Of a DNA stretch of 56,505 bases, positions 40,601 to 53,958 are shown in pieces; the first letter of the stretch is position 1, and the number at the start of each line of letters is the position of its first letter. This stretch comes from Heterostelium multicystogenum. Its lineage: Eukaryota; Evosea; Eumycetozoa; Acytosteliales; Acytosteliaceae. The stretch covers positions 1-56,505 of the forward strand of contig RCNN01000235.1 in assembly GCA_003667245.1 (NCBI GenBank), read 5' to 3'. The notes below the pieces were generated by a model. That model searched no databases. It was not told the origin of the DNA and saw nothing but the letters and a program-made list of their open reading frames with translations. The translations under genes and the position numbers were made by a program.

Positions 40601-42377
40601 GTTGTACTGTTTTGTTGTTGGTCTGAGTTAGTTATCGATTCGACACACTTTTTCAACTTGCCTCTCAACTGTCCACCACCCCTCCACAACACACGGTACC
40701 AATTGCACTTCTAAATCAGCACAACACAGATTGAGTCTAATTAATTAATTAATTAAATTATATTGTTTTGTGTTTAACACACACCAAATCAAACCATCCA
40801 AATCAACAACAACACCCAAGTTACAATATTGCCTGCCTCTTCCGATCATAGAGTAGGTTTCTTTTGCTGCTTTGTTATCAAAATATCGTTTACCCACACA
40901 CCATATCTTCCATTAAAACAGCTCCAAAATCTGTTTGAAAACTATTTTCATGATATATTTGTCCTGGTTACAACAACCACGACATGATCTTATCTCAATG
41001 AGATTGTATAACATGTGGTCAACATCACACCAGCCAACCCAAAGTCTTACCAATCATTTAATTCGACCCAAGAACCACTACTACTCAAATAGATTCACTT
41101 TAGCTTAGCGTTTTTATTGTTTGATTATTTTTTTTCAAGATCCCATCCACATAAATAATAGAATAATATAATAATAACACAACTATAATAATAATAATCG
41201 TAATTGTTATAACAATAATAGATAATAGATAGATTGTAGATTGCTTTTGCATTCATATTGTAGAACAGAGCAAGGTACAGTTTGCTGATTTTGTTGGAGT
41301 GCTCCAACAAAACTCTTTTGATCAAAAAAAACACAAAACTTTTTTGTTTGTGATGTAAGAAAGGGGAATCTCGGTGTGGATAAGATTACCTTCTTTCCTC
41401 ACTGCCTCTATTCTTTTCAACTCACACCGATTATAATCCGTCACTCAAAATATTATTGCAACTCAACAACAAAGCAAACATGAATCACACCTCCACAATC
41501 ACTCACGAACAGCTTCGCGACAGCACTATACTGTCCATTGATATTTTTGTTTTCTTTTAAAATAACTACAATAACAACAATAACATAACCTATCTTCAGA
41601 TGTAGCAGCAATTGCTGAATGAATGGTTGGATACAGATAGTTTAGTTGTTTTAGTGGTTTTGTGATAATTAATTTCACAGACACGACATTGCGCTCTGAC
41701 TGACTTCATTTTCAATTCAAACTACAAACATATTCAAATTTTAAAAAAACAATTCTATAACAACCTATTGTTACTATTTATTAATTAAATACAAATAATT
41801 CCATTCGATAACACACTGCCACGCCCCACATATATTTACTTCAAAGCATCTCTATGTTGCCACATAATTGACAACCACCAACCTAAAGTCCAAATTTAAA
41901 AATTACATCTCTTAAGCTCAAACCTTAATAGTTATAACAATAATTCAAAAGTAAATTTAAAAAACATCTTCCAGCTATCCATCTTGTAGTTCTACTGTAT
42001 TACCATAATGATACACCAACGATTGCTCGCTCCTGTTTAATTGTTCTAACTTGAATTTCAATTAATTTGATTTGTATCTTGAGTTGTCTTGGCTACGCAT
42101 GCTTGTATTATTATAAGATATATATTTTCATTCCAACCAAAATTTCGTTCAAACCGGCAGTTATTTATTTAAATTCATTCTACCAGATCATTTTTCCTTT
42201 TCCAATTACACCTCCCTTTTATTTTCGCAAAAGTACTAAATAGCATGAATTACTAACTTATTTATTATTAATTTTACTTTCTCTTTACTTACTTTATATT
42301 TATATTTATAATCATATATATATATTTATTTTTTATAAATAATTGTTCCTCATTGTAATAATTGTTAACAATCAAAG
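34601..42377. other. Long C-rich, G-poor non-coding region upstream of the DNA-binding-like gene
   Basis: Nearly 8 kb with no intact gene. The plus strand is rich in A and C and poor in G (many CAACAACA, CCACCA and CACACC words). Donor-like AAAG/GTA junctions occur at about 35840, 36211, 36710 and 39891, consistent with non-coding leader exons of the gene at 42570. A coding-like island lies at about 35361-35550. Confidence 0.45.
39240..39670. repeat. (TTTA)n-rich low-complexity tract
   Basis: Repeated blocks of TTTATTTATTTA separated by short unique sequence, for example around 39355-39385 and 39596-39633. Confidence 0.7.
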
Positions 42378-42569
42378 ATTGCTCCACCGCTTCGACCAAC
42401 TTTCATCACCCCAATCTCTCCACCCAGCAATAGCTCCTCTTATTTAAATTATAATAACAATAGTAATACTAGTAATAACAACAATAATTCTAGTACAACA
42501 ACTACTACCACCACTACTACTTCCGCCACCAATAAATATAGTAATAATATAAAGTCCGACAGTAAAAAG

Positions 42570-43829
42570 ATGGAGATTTTGCCACAAAATAATTATTTAT
42601 CATATTTGGCCTCAGCCGGTGCCTCCAATTTGCAATTACAAAATTTATTGTTTGGTAATGGCGAAAATCCATTTTCATCCACCGCCAGCTACCTGAAGCA
42701 AGGATCATCCACCTCCACTACTCCTACTTCAAACTCACCATCGCCATCGCCAAACTCGATGATCAGCATCAACCAGGCAAACTGGAGAAAATGCTGCACC
42801 AACCCGTCATGCATGCTCTGCACTCGTGGTACTCCACGTTGTCTCTCAATGAACCACCCATCGTGGACCTTGATACTCCGTGTAGTCTTTTATGCACTCG
42901 CCCAAATCCACCAAGATAAAGAGTTTTTCAACCTCAAGAAGGAAGTTTATGTCTACCTGAACGATCACTGGGACATCCTCTCGCCAACCCAGGCACAGTC
43001 AAACAACTGGAAGCGTCAAGTCCAAGATGCTCTTTCCCACTCTCGTTTCTTCCGTTCTGGACGTCACACCCTCCGTTGCAATGGTTACTGGCAGCTTAAG
43101 CTCTCATGTAATCCATGGAACTACAGTAGCAGCAAGCAATTCGAAGCCTTGCGATTCGAAGATGTCCACCCACCCTACTCACCATCACAACAATCCCCAC
43201 CAATGGCACCAGAGATTTCTTGGCGTATCAAGTCACGCAGTTCACCTTCCAAAGATGAATTCAACAAATCACCAAGTTCCTCCAAAATAACCAGTCCAGG
43301 AAGCAACAACAGCTACAGTCCATACCAACGTTTTGATAAAGATAAAATCATGGACATCAAAAAGCTGCTTGGCGCCGCTGGCAACATCAATAATTCACAC
43401 AACAACAACAACAATATTATCGACTCTGATGAAGATCCATATGATATCTCTTCTCCATTGTCCTCAGATAACTCCTACCACAGTAGCTCACCATATATCC
43501 ATTCAGTTTCCACTTTCAATCAACCATCCAATTTCAAATTTATCCACCCAAGCAAGAAAGCCATGCCAAGCACAGCATCGCTCTCACCGATTTCATCACC
43601 ATACCTCACAGACTCTAACAATGATATTAATAGCCATAGTTTCCCAACCGCATCGTCGCCATCTTTTGCACCACCATTCCAACTTACACCACCATCAAAC
43701 TTGACATCAAACAGTACATCTCCCAAACATCAACAATCACCATCAAAGCTCATGAGACCAGAGTATGAAGATGATCTCATTGTTTCAAAGATTCACCAAA
43801 TGAATTCAATTCTAAATTGTACAGACTAA
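42570..43829 (+). CDS. Putative DNA-binding regulator with Cys-motif and winged-helix-like domain (GBF-like candidate)
   Basis: An uninterrupted 419-codon frame starts MEILPQNNYLSYL. After a Ser/Pro/Thr linker, residues of about 70-170 form a compact conserved-looking domain. It has a Cys cluster (KCCTNPSCMLCTRGTPRC), then NHPSWTLILRVVFYALAQ, FFNLKKEVYVYLNDHWDIL, WKRQVQDALSHSRFFRSG and CNGYWQLKL, which reads like a zinc site followed by a winged helix. The rest is Ser/Pro/Asn-rich disorder. Two Cys elements in a Pro/Ser/Asn-rich protein recall Dictyostelium G-box binding factor, but I cannot confirm this. The frame stays open for 64 codons upstream of the ATG to an AG at 42376-42377, so the real start may be in an earlier exon. 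It is the only large uninterrupted gene near the 11-kb non-coding region. Confidence 0.65.
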   Translation: MEILPQNNYLSYLASAGASNLQLQNLLFGNGENPFSSTASYLKQGSSTSTTPTSNSPSPSPNSMISINQANWRKCCTNPSCMLCTRGTPRCLSMNHPSWTLILRVVFYALAQIHQDKEFFNLKKEVYVYLNDHWDILSPTQAQSNNWKRQVQDALSHSRFFRSGRHTLRCNGYWQLKLSCNPWNYSSSKQFEALRFEDVHPPYSPSQQSPPMAPEISWRIKSRSSPSKDEFNKSPSSSKITSPGSNNSYSPYQRFDKDKIMDIKKLLGAAGNINNSHNNNNNIIDSDEDPYDISSPLSSDNSYHSSSPYIHSVSTFNQPSNFKFIHPSKKAMPSTASLSPISSPYLTDSNNDINSHSFPTASSPSFAPPFQLTPPSNLTSNSTSPKHQQSPSKLMRPEYEDDLIVSKIHQMNSILNCTD

Positions 43830-46800
43830 TCAACCATTCCACAATCAATCCAGAAGCAAAAAAAAACAAAAGAAATATAAATACAAACAATGAAAAGAAA
43901 AAAAAAAAATAGGAAAAAAGAAAATCAATCAGTCCAAATGAGCACATATATATATAGAAGCCATCCATCAATTAACTTCATCCATTTGGATTTGGTCAAC
44001 CATCCAACCAACAAACCAATCAAACAACCAACCACCAAATTATTTATTTTGATAATATTCAAAAAGCAAACATCACCTCTCCCTCATCATATATTTATTT
44101 ATGTAGAATTCCCCCATATAATCAATCACCATGGATTCTCCCAACCAAAAGATACAAAACAAAAAACAAGTTATACATAATGTTTTAAAATGTACAAAAA
44201 AATATAATAAAAATCAATGATATAACTAAATTTTTTATACAATTGATGTAGCTCATTATCAATTATTACTATTATTAATAATATAGTATAATAATTTGCA
44301 AGTTATACTACATATAATATATTTGCTGAATAATTTCCATTGTTTTTTGGTATTTGAAAATATTTAATTTATGTGAAAATAAAAAAATGATGAAAATAGT
44401 TTTTATAATAAAAGAGATCTCAAGATCCCCATTCCAAGACCCCATTTGATTTGTCTGTTTCTCAAAAATTTTTTGATTAAGATTGGTTTTTTTTAATTTG
44501 GTGTGTTTTTTTTAGCAGAGTCCTTCCACAGTTAATATGAATTAAAGGGCAATTTGATCAGTTACAATTCGATATATATTTACAATCTCAATAGATTAGC
44601 TGTATTTTAGTTCACAAAAAGTGAGTTCACATAGTAGTAGATATACTACTTAATTTATATATATATCAGTCATTCAATCTCATCACTAAAGCAAATAGTT
44701 AACAACAACAACAATAACAATAATAAAAACAACACTTGAGTTCAAAGTAAACTTCAAAAGTAGTAACACATAGTTTTAAGTAAGAAGGTATAAAAGGTGT
44801 GTTGTTTTAAAATGAAATAATCATCAAAAGGTGTTAAATGACATGATTAGATGTGCGAAATATGTGGTTTGTTAAGTTTAAGTGGAATATGAAACTGGTT
44901 GACTGAAGAATTGCAATTGAACAGTACGAGTATAGAGATGGTTGAATTCATATATGTAGGATAACATGAGGCAATCAATTTGTATGCACTGACTCCTTTA
45001 TGTAGCAGTAGTGTCAAATATAGTATTTATGATTCCATACATACATAAATAGTATGCCAAATCAAAACAAAGTGGTTCAACATTGTATCATATCATTTCG
45101 ACTATAAATGATGGTAGTGTTCTATCAATCAATCCATTTAATTAAATACAATTACAATACACTATATATATTATAGAGTTAATTGTCACAATTACATCAT
45201 AATATTTTACAGTTATAAATTATTTTTATCTGACTATTGAATAGTATAGTATTTACTATTTAAATAGAGGAATAATAATTGGTAAATAAATATTAATTAT
45301 AATAATAGTTATTATTATTATTATTCAACATCTCCTGCATTTAATAGGTTTATGGATATTGCTCAAAAAACATAACATCCACGTCAAACAAAGAAATAGG
45401 TTTAAACTTAGTTTTTTTGCATTTTAGTATTATTATTATTCACTAATTCATAAAACACTACTAATCAATCAATCAATCAATCAGTCATTAATCTAAAAGA
45501 ATGTGTATAGTATTAAAATTAACTATTTATATTGAACCATCCACACCCTATATAAATATATTTTAGTACATAGAGTTAGTTGTGCTGTAAATCAAATGAA
45601 ATACACCCCAAAAAACGATAAACCATCACAACAAAATCAATAAAAACCAAATGAACACCATCAACATCAATCAACCTATCGTTTTATATTCTGATATTAA
45701 GATTATTATTTTCCTTATCTTTATTCCATTCATTTATTAATAATTTTGTGGTTTACCAAAACATCATCCATCATCCATTCATCATCATCATCATTTTTAA
45801 TCAATTTTATTAATAAATAAAACTAGTTTAATAATTTTAGATCATCATTGAGATATATTAATTAATAATAATAATAATAATAAAAGAACTCTTCTATTAT
45901 ATTTATTGTATGGTTTTAAAAAACCAATATTGGTATTAGCAAAATATTCAGATTCAGAATTTGTCATTTAATTCAATATAATCCAAATCGAATCAAGCAT
46001 TTATAGTTAATCTAAAACAACAGCAATTCTCTCTTCAGAGAGTTAGAACTCTATTTCCATATTTTGTGGAAACTAAAATACAAACAATCTTTTTAGTATA
46101 TTAATCTGTCAGTAATTCCTGTTTATTGTTCATTTGGAAAACATACAAATAGACTACCAAATAAGTCTATCTATCAATACAACATAGTAATAAATATAGA
46201 TTCACCAATCTAAATTTATATTTATATTAGTATCACTCGAGATATCGACATTAGGCATCATTTAGGAATATATTATTTATATAGCTTAAGCTATATACAG
46301 CATTTATTCCCAAGTTAGATACATTAAGCCTTGCCAACAAACCCTATCATAACATTATACTCTTTGTTCTATAAATAGTTATCACAGAGTGAGTGAGTGA
46401 GTGAGAGTGGTGTTGAAAATTATAAACACCAACATCTAACTTTCAGTTCACACTAAAACGGTGTTATTTTATTCGTTAGTTCATCCATCTATAGATTTCC
46501 AAACCAAACAAATTATTAACATATAATTTTAGGATAGGACAGTACCCAGTGTGTCAAGTGGTAGTGTGAAGTGGTAGGAGTGGAATCACATTGAATCAAT
46601 ATTAAAATCAATCATAAGATTTATTGAATTTCTTTTATTCTGAAAGAAAGTAGTGGATTCAGATCTCGATCACAGAACTAAATTCAATCAAAGTAACCCT
46701 ATTGAATTGTTTGACAACTCACTCACTGCACAACAGTTGACAACAGTTATCACTATAATATAGTTAATAGTTGTGATCGTTTTATTTTTTTGGATTTGGC

Positions 46801-46855
46801 CACTCAATCCTCATCTTCAGCATTATTATCACCATTATCATCAGAAGCAGCGAAA
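43830..46855. other. Intergenic between the DNA-binding-like gene and the RapGAP gene
   Basis: About 3 kb with no credible gene. The first 350 bases are A/C-rich and probably the 3' UTR of the upstream gene. Microsatellites occur at 45301-45325 (ATT), 45460-45485 (AATC) and 46388-46412 (GTGA). A CACACC word directly before TATATAAATA at 45545-45562 could be a promoter element. The frame at 43890-44180 is low complexity. Confidence 0.45.
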
Positions 46856-49800
46856 ATGGAAGAATATGAGGAGAAATCCAGTCAGGTGATAGCCGTTTTG
46901 CAAAAACTTTCCGATGCAAGAGCTAAAAAAGTGTTGCTTGGTTTCTGCCAGGATCTGGTGAATGTCGAGAAATCTACAATCAACAGCACTACCACTACAA
47001 ACAGCAACAGTGCTTTAAAATCGACGATCGCATCCTCAGCATCATCATTAGCATCAACTAATAATAATGAAAACAATAACAACAACAATAGTAGTAGTAC
47101 TCAATCATCAACTTCATTAAATGGTTCAACAACCAACAACAGTGGTGCTAATGGAAGTAATACAAACACTGGCAAATCAATTCACCTAATAGATCTTTGT
47201 CACAGTCACGCCAAAAGGTCACTTCATTCAGGTATTTACTAATTACTTATTACTTATAATATTTGATTGATTTCTTCGAATGTGTAGCTAACTATATTGG
47301 TAATGATTAATGTAGCACAACCAAGTATACTTTGGAAGATATTAGAATATTCGATTGATGAGTTGGATTACTTGGAGCAATTGTACTATCAATATAAAGA
47401 GACAAAAGAAAACCAAAGATTACTGCAATCTACCACCTCGAGATTGGAAGAAATAGCGTCTATCATTGCTTTTTTAAACAGTCCTGATAAAGCCAATAGT
47501 AGTAGTGAATATGTAAGTTATAATCTCTGAAAATGGCCTTCCCGATAATGAATAGTCAAACTAATGTATCCAATTTGAAGTATCAACTATTGTCAACTGT
47601 GAGTGCCCAAATGAAAAGAGTATCATTAAGATTTAAAGGCACTGCAGATAATAATCAATATACTGGAGTTGTAAAATATGGTTGGATAGAGAAGCGATGT
47701 GGAAACAAACAATCTTTTAGAACATGGAAAAAGTAAGACCTCAGCATTCTGAATCATAATAATATAACAATGACTAATTAATAATCAATCACTTACAGGA
47801 TGTGGTTCATTTTGAAATCAAATGAATTGCAATACTATACAAAGGATAAAGGACTTTCAAGAAGAACTAGTGGAATTGCCCTGAATGGAATGGAGATTAT
47901 CAATTTGGAGGGAGAAATCCGCAAGAAGAAAGAAGGAAAAGGTTGGAAAGTGAGATGGATGAAGCTGTTGGAAAATTCACTTGAATATTATAAGGCACAG
48001 AAGGAAAAAGATCCTTTGGGAATCATCAATTTGAGTGAGTGCCAGTCATGCGAAGTGTACAAGGAAGACTCAAACAAATTTGTTGTGACTTTAAACTCTG
48101 GAAAGTTCTACTTCCAGACAACTTCAAAAGAGGAGCTTACTCGTTGGGTTACTGCTATCAAGAGTCGTATTCCAGCTAGCCAGTCAATGCAGCGAATGGA
48201 TCTATCTCAATTCGCTCTCAAAGGAATTATTTATCTCTCCAATGTAAATGCTGTTCAAGAGTGCAACAAGTTCAATACTCAGCTTAACTGCATTGCTATT
48301 GCCACTGAGAAGAAGAACTTTTATCTATCATTCGATACGCCACAGGACAAGAATGAGTGGTTGAAGCTTTTAGCTGAAAATGTTGCGGCTTGCAATAAGA
48401 ATATACAATCAAATCAGCTGCCAGCATCTTCAGGTAGTGGATCTGGATCGATTAGAAAATGGGAAGTTGGACAAATCACTCAGTCACCGTCCAAACCACT
48501 TTTGACGATAAATACCACAGGAACCAGTGGAAGCGGTAGTTCGATGAATCTTTCCACAGATGACCTCAAACAAGAAGAGGAAATTGAATTTGGTTCACAA
48601 ATTCTCAAGAAACCACGCTCAATCACAAAGGCATCGACAATTAGCTTTAAAACTACCTCTCCATCCAAGAGTCCGCCTGTTGGTACTGAGAAAGATGACA
48701 GCGATGAAGGAGATAGTGGTGAGGATGAAATTCTCCAGATTCCACAAACCCTTAAATCGGAGATACTAAGAAGATCAGCATATCATATGCTGAAGTCTTT
48801 CAAAGTTGAAGTGTTTATACCATCATTACCCGAGCAAGAGACAACTACTTTCCTCTGTCCAGACCATGTTTTGGTTGACCAGGTTAAAGCACTCATCTTT
48901 AAGAAGACTCCAGCTCTGCAGATGCTACCCATCGCAGAGTATCGTCTTGGTTTAGATGAAGACAATCTATTGGAGATAGAGTTCTTGAAATTCATCTATT
49001 GCAATACAATGATTGAGCTTTCTCTAAAGACTTGTGGTATTGTAAAGATTGGTGTGTTCCACCATAGACGTGATAGAAGAATCAAAGAGAAGTTGTACCA
49101 GATAAATTCAATCCATACCTCTCATCTTCACAAGAACGATCTGGAGCAGACCAAAGTCCTAGCAGAAAATCCATTTCTTTGAATTCATCCACTTCTTCGG
49201 CAACTGCAGGAGGTAGTGCTGCATCTGTGGACACCTCTGCAAATGCTATTCAGAAGCTTTTGGATGATACTATTCTTAATTCTTCAACCCTAAGATCTAA
49301 TAGTTCATTATCTCTCAACAACAACAATACTAGTAACAGCACCAATAACAGCAGCACCAACCTCACCAAAAAGCAATAGCACAAATATTATTCAATCGGA
49401 CAACATTCAACTTTCATCTTCGCCATCTGCATTAAGTGTACTCAGTGAAAAGAGAACCAACAGTAAAACAAACATCACCACTGTGCCATCACCTACAACT
49501 GGATTGAAACGACAACCACTACTACAAGCGTGTCATGGTTGGATCATTGAACCAACTTCGATGTCTTTGAAATCATACAACTGGAAAATCCTAAAGACAG
49601 ATACCAATTTCTATAGAAAGTCATTCCTTGACAGCGAATGTGTAGTGAGCTACTTGGGTGTAGACCAAAAAGTAGGACCCATGGCATTTACACTTGTGAG
49701 AACCGATATAGACAACTATCGTGGAATTCTTCACACCAAGAATGGTATCAAAACAACTTGGGTAGATGTAAAGACAATTAATTTTTGGAAATATAACATC

Positions 49801-50707
49801 ACTCTCGAAGAAGCTCAAGAAAAGAAAGATTATTAGCCATCTTATTAGCCTGGTAGACTCAAACATTGAGAGTAAAGTATTAAATTTAGCAACCAATCAA
49901 TCGGAGCTCCAAAAAGAATTGCTCTCATTGGAGGAACGTCAGACAACAAGTGGATTCAAGTTTGGTCTAGTCGTTTGTAAAGATGGGCAACTGGTAGATG
50001 ACGATATATTTTCAAATAGTAAGTTTATTCTCTGTGGCAATCTTGGACTTTTGACATTCATAATACTGATCCTTTCTTTTTAATTGGACAGAATCTGGAA
50101 ACAGTGATTATGAAGAGTTTTTGGATTTATTAGGAAGCAGGATTGAGTTGATGGGTTGGCCCAATTATTCAGCAGGTTTGGATGTAAAGAACAATAGCAC
50201 TGGTACGCATTCATTGTATACCGATTTCAAAGGCAATGAAATTATGTTCCATGTTGCAACTATGCTTCCATACACTGTGGAGATACTCAACAGATTGAAC
50301 GTAAGCGTCAGGTTGGAAATGACATTTGTGTTGTTGTATTCAACGAAGGAAACCATAGTTATATTCCATCTATTATCACCTCTCAATTCAATCATGTTGT
50401 TATTGTGGTACAATTCGACAAAGCCACCGACACCTACAAGCTTTCAGTTGCTACCAAAGACGATGTTGATACATTTGGTCCTCCAATTCCCCAACAATTA
50501 AAGAAAAATGAAATTAGAGAGTATCTATTGACTAAATGTAAGTTTATAAAATTACAATCTTGTAATTTATACAAAGTTTCTAACACGACAATTTATTCCT
50601 TAGTGATCAATGCCGAGATTACATCATTGAATGCACCTGTATTTGCGAATAAGATTATCCGTACAAGAGAAACTCTTTTAAAGTATTTCATTGAACAATA
50701 TACTTAA
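46856..50707 (+). CDS. PH-domain Rap GTPase-activating protein
   Basis: This protein stimulates GTP hydrolysis by Rap1 at the plasma membrane, controlling adhesion and cytoskeleton. It begins [15 protein letters not shown] (ATG 46856), and earlier in-frame sequence has no ATG. After an Asn/Ser linker and a helical region come PH modules ([17 protein letters not shown], then [20 protein letters not shown], then [18 protein letters not shown]). A ubiquitin-like, Ras-binding-type segment follows (about 48785-49060). The C-terminal RapGAP domain has [36 protein letters not shown] with the catalytic Asn, FGPPIPQQL and LLTK/LINAEIT, ending at 50707. Introns are 47232-47315, 47733-47798, 50019-50091 and 50538-50603, with an unclear junction near 47513-47555. 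Frame breaks lie near 49105, 49350, 49825 and 50292. The layout may match Dictyostelium RapGAP3, unconfirmed. Confidence 0.88.
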
Positions 50708-50946
50708 TCAAATAATATCTATCCATATATATAAATAATAAAATTATAGTTGTATATTTTAAGGTAGTTGGAAATTTCCTGTATTTATTTATTTGTATTT
50801 GCTAACTAATTGTTGCTTGCTATACCACATATGTCGTAATTAATATGCCATTGAAATTGATGTGTTTCAAAAAGTATTCTATTACATGAATCCAAAGATA
50901 TTTGTGAATTACATAATTAAATAGTCATGTTTTTTAATTTAATGAA

Positions 50947-53536
50947 TTAAGTAGACTCGTTCAAACTTTGTTTATTCTTGATGATTTCAATGGTTGGGTT
51001 TGTAACTTTGTTTTCTTTGAGTATGGTGGCTACTGTTTTTCGTAGTTTCTTTTCGCTGGCTGATGGATCGGCTATAATTTTAATGGTTCCAACAACAATC
51101 TCTTCGCTATGACTCCAGAAATGGAAATCAGAGTATCCAATAACACCTGTGACATTTGTGATTTGACCAATAATTTGGTCGATGTTTCCATGTATGGCCT
51201 CTGGTGTACATTGCAACAAAGTCTTGGCAGTGTTGGTAATGAGTGGAATGACACTCAAGAAAATTAAGATACTGATGCAGAGTGAGCAAATTGGATCGGC
51301 AAGCGTGTATCCCCAGAACTGAATAATCAGGGATGAAACAATGACACCAACACTTCCAAGTGTGTCTGCCAATAAATGCAAGAATACACCATCGATGTTG
51401 ACACTACGTTTCTTTTGGGTTGGTTCTTCGTGTGCACTACCACCGCCATGTGAGTGTCCGTGGTGTCCATGGAATGTCCACCACCTCCACCTCCATGAGA
51501 ATGACCATGATCACCATGGAATGAGAATACACCAACCATATTCACCAAAAATCCAAGAACTGAAACTAAAAGCAATTTATCTGTGTTGATCTCAGGTGGC
51601 TCCATAAGTCTGAATAGAGAATATAATAGTTAGCAACTAAACAAAGAAGACCAAGTAACATCTACTCTTGCTTACCTTTCAATAGACTCCATAAGAATTG
51701 TAATGGCAATAAAAATAAGGAATATACCATTGACGAAACCCGATAGAATTTGTACTCTACCGTAACCATAGGAGAATGATTCCGTCGGTTTCCACTGTGA
51801 AATGACCTCTGCCACCAAAGCAATAAACAAAGCGGTGGCGTCAAACAACATATGGCAAGCATCTGTGATTAAACCTAAACTGTTTGTCCAGATACCATAA
51901 GCCATCTCGACAAACATAAACATCAAGTTGACGACCAAGAATGTAAAGATACGACGGCTTGTTGGTTTTTCAACGATCTGTCTAATGATGTCTTTCATAA
52001 CATTGGCAGCTCCAGTTGAACTCAATCCTGTTCCACCGAGTCCACCTACCATTGGCATCGATCCAATAATACCTCCTACTTGATCCATATATCCATTACC
52101 TAGTCCACCATTTTCAGAGAATAATAAATGAATTGCTATATAGATGATAAGGAGTTTAGTTAGTTTGGGGATGTAGCATTTAAACTCTTGATTAGTCATA
52201 CCAGTAATAATTAATATGAAACTAACTAAAAGGAATGGTGTAAATAGTGTTGAGAATCCATAGAAGAATCCAGTTAGAATACAGAGAATAAAGCTGGCGG
52301 TCAACGATGCCTTGCTGAAAATAAGGAATCCCAGTTGCTGTTCGATGACTGTGTCGAAATGATGATTTAAGAATATACCAAATAGTGAGATGAAAGCTAA
52401 TTGAATAAATTGATAAAATGTAGGGATAAACTAAATTAATTTAGCAAGGCCAGATGTTAGTTGATGGCTAGATGCAGGAAAACAGCTTGTCAATAATAAC
52501 CTACAATAAGATTATTGTAAACGGTTGGAGCAGTAAAAAGTATTCCAACATTTTCAAGCATAGTAGTATTACAGATGAACCGAGTAGACCCATGACGTAG
52601 ATCTTTGATTTCCAAGGTGATTGTCGTGCGTTAGCAGTTCCACTGATCGCCGATCCACTATGCTGCCACTTGTGAATCATACCATTTTTGTATCCTAACA
52701 GTGAAAATATGAATAAACAAAGTCCACCAAACAGTGACATCTGATATCCAATTGGCAAATTGTACATTGGATCAACAGCAACACTACCAAACAAAGGTAT
52801 GCTAATGTATCCAACCAATAACATCAATGTTGCTCTTCCCTATAATCAATATCATATTGATATTAGTATTGATTTGGTCGACCAACTTGTACCAATGTGC
52901 TAACCTACGATGTCATTACCAACAAAGTTTCCACTTTGAATATTATATAACATAACTGGATATGTTTCAAAAGTATAATCTGTCAATAGCAATGCTCTTT
53001 TGAGTCTGGTTAGTTGTCTGGGAGCGATCTACGTTGATTTTGATGTTAAGAAGTTCATACCCGAGTGGACCAATATATTTTAAACCGGTATTCCAAAGTA
53101 ATACAACTACAGTATATAATACAGAAAACAATGCAATCTGAGTCAGCTGTGAACCCTTAAGCTGTGGAATCGATAACCATAGCTTCTCATTGGCGGCAAA
53201 CAACAGTGAAGCAAACAATGTTGTATAGGCAGCAACATTGATAACACTCATCGACTGTAGTAAAAAGTAAGCGACCACCACTGAACATACTCTTAATCCT
53301 TTGCTTCCAAAAAGCAACAGTATCACCGACTGACTATAAAATAACATTAATTTAAATTAACAATCAATGTTAATAATCTATTAAACACTTTAAACCTATC
53401 CAAGATGATGATGTTGATGTTGATGATGATTATGATGATTATGAATTCATAAGATCATTATAATCATATAAATATATATGAGATTATAATATGCTACACA
53501 TAAAAATACCAACCTATTCTTTGAATACCTCATCAT
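50947..53536 (-). CDS. ZnT5-like cation diffusion facilitator (zinc transporter)
   Basis: This is a secretory-pathway zinc/proton antiporter of the CDF/SLC30 family, of the long ZnT5/Msc2 kind with extra N-terminal membrane helices. Exon 1 probably starts MMRYSKN (53536) with an intron at 53513-53334, then helices read VILLLFGSKG, YTVVVLLWNTGLKYIGPL and GYISIPLFGSVAVDP. The CDF core has RIFTFLVVNLMFMFVEMAYG, the metal site HMLFD in TM2, FSYGYGRVQILSGFVNG, a 66-base intron (51675-51610), a His-rich loop (HGDHGHSHGG), HLLAD in TM5, ADPICSLCISILIFLSV and a cytosolic domain with SDFHFWSHSEEIVVGT. Both HxxxD zinc sites are intact. The frame slips within the His-rich loop, near 52530 and around 52900. 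It is divergent from NAR1 and convergent with the RapGAP gene. Confidence 0.9.
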
Positions 53537-53958
53537 TCTAAGATTACTATTGTAATATTATATATATAATTTAGATAATATAATATAATAATAAAATAAT
53601 AATAATATAAAATGTAAATAAATGATGAAGATGAATAATGAACTGACACACTGGCAATAAAACAGTAGTAATAAACAAACTAAACCCCCTAAAGTTTGTT
53701 TTAAAAAAACTCAATATTCCTCCTTGTGAATCAGCACCACACTCTGACTATTCTGCTGCACTCCGTAACTTGCATTCTATTCGTTTTTAAGTTGCAAAAG
53801 AAGCACATTAATTAATCTTTCTGAAAGATAGATATATATTATACTACTTCTATACATACAAAGAATACCAAGTAGTAAAGATATTATACATATACCTACA
53901 TATATAACTGGATAGATTAGAAGATAGATAAATAGATAGATAGATAGATACTAAAGTT
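53537..53958. promoter_or_regulatory. Divergent promoter region, zinc transporter and NAR1
   Basis: About 420 bases shared by two divergent genes. It contains TA-rich DNA and a GATA microsatellite (about 53925-53950) immediately before the NAR1 start codon. Confidence 0.4.

Noticed and set aside
43890..44180. 96-codon frame after the DNA-binding-like gene
   Set aside because: Lys-rich then Pro/Thr/Asn low complexity from A/C-rich 3' UTR sequence; no ATG context or family motif.
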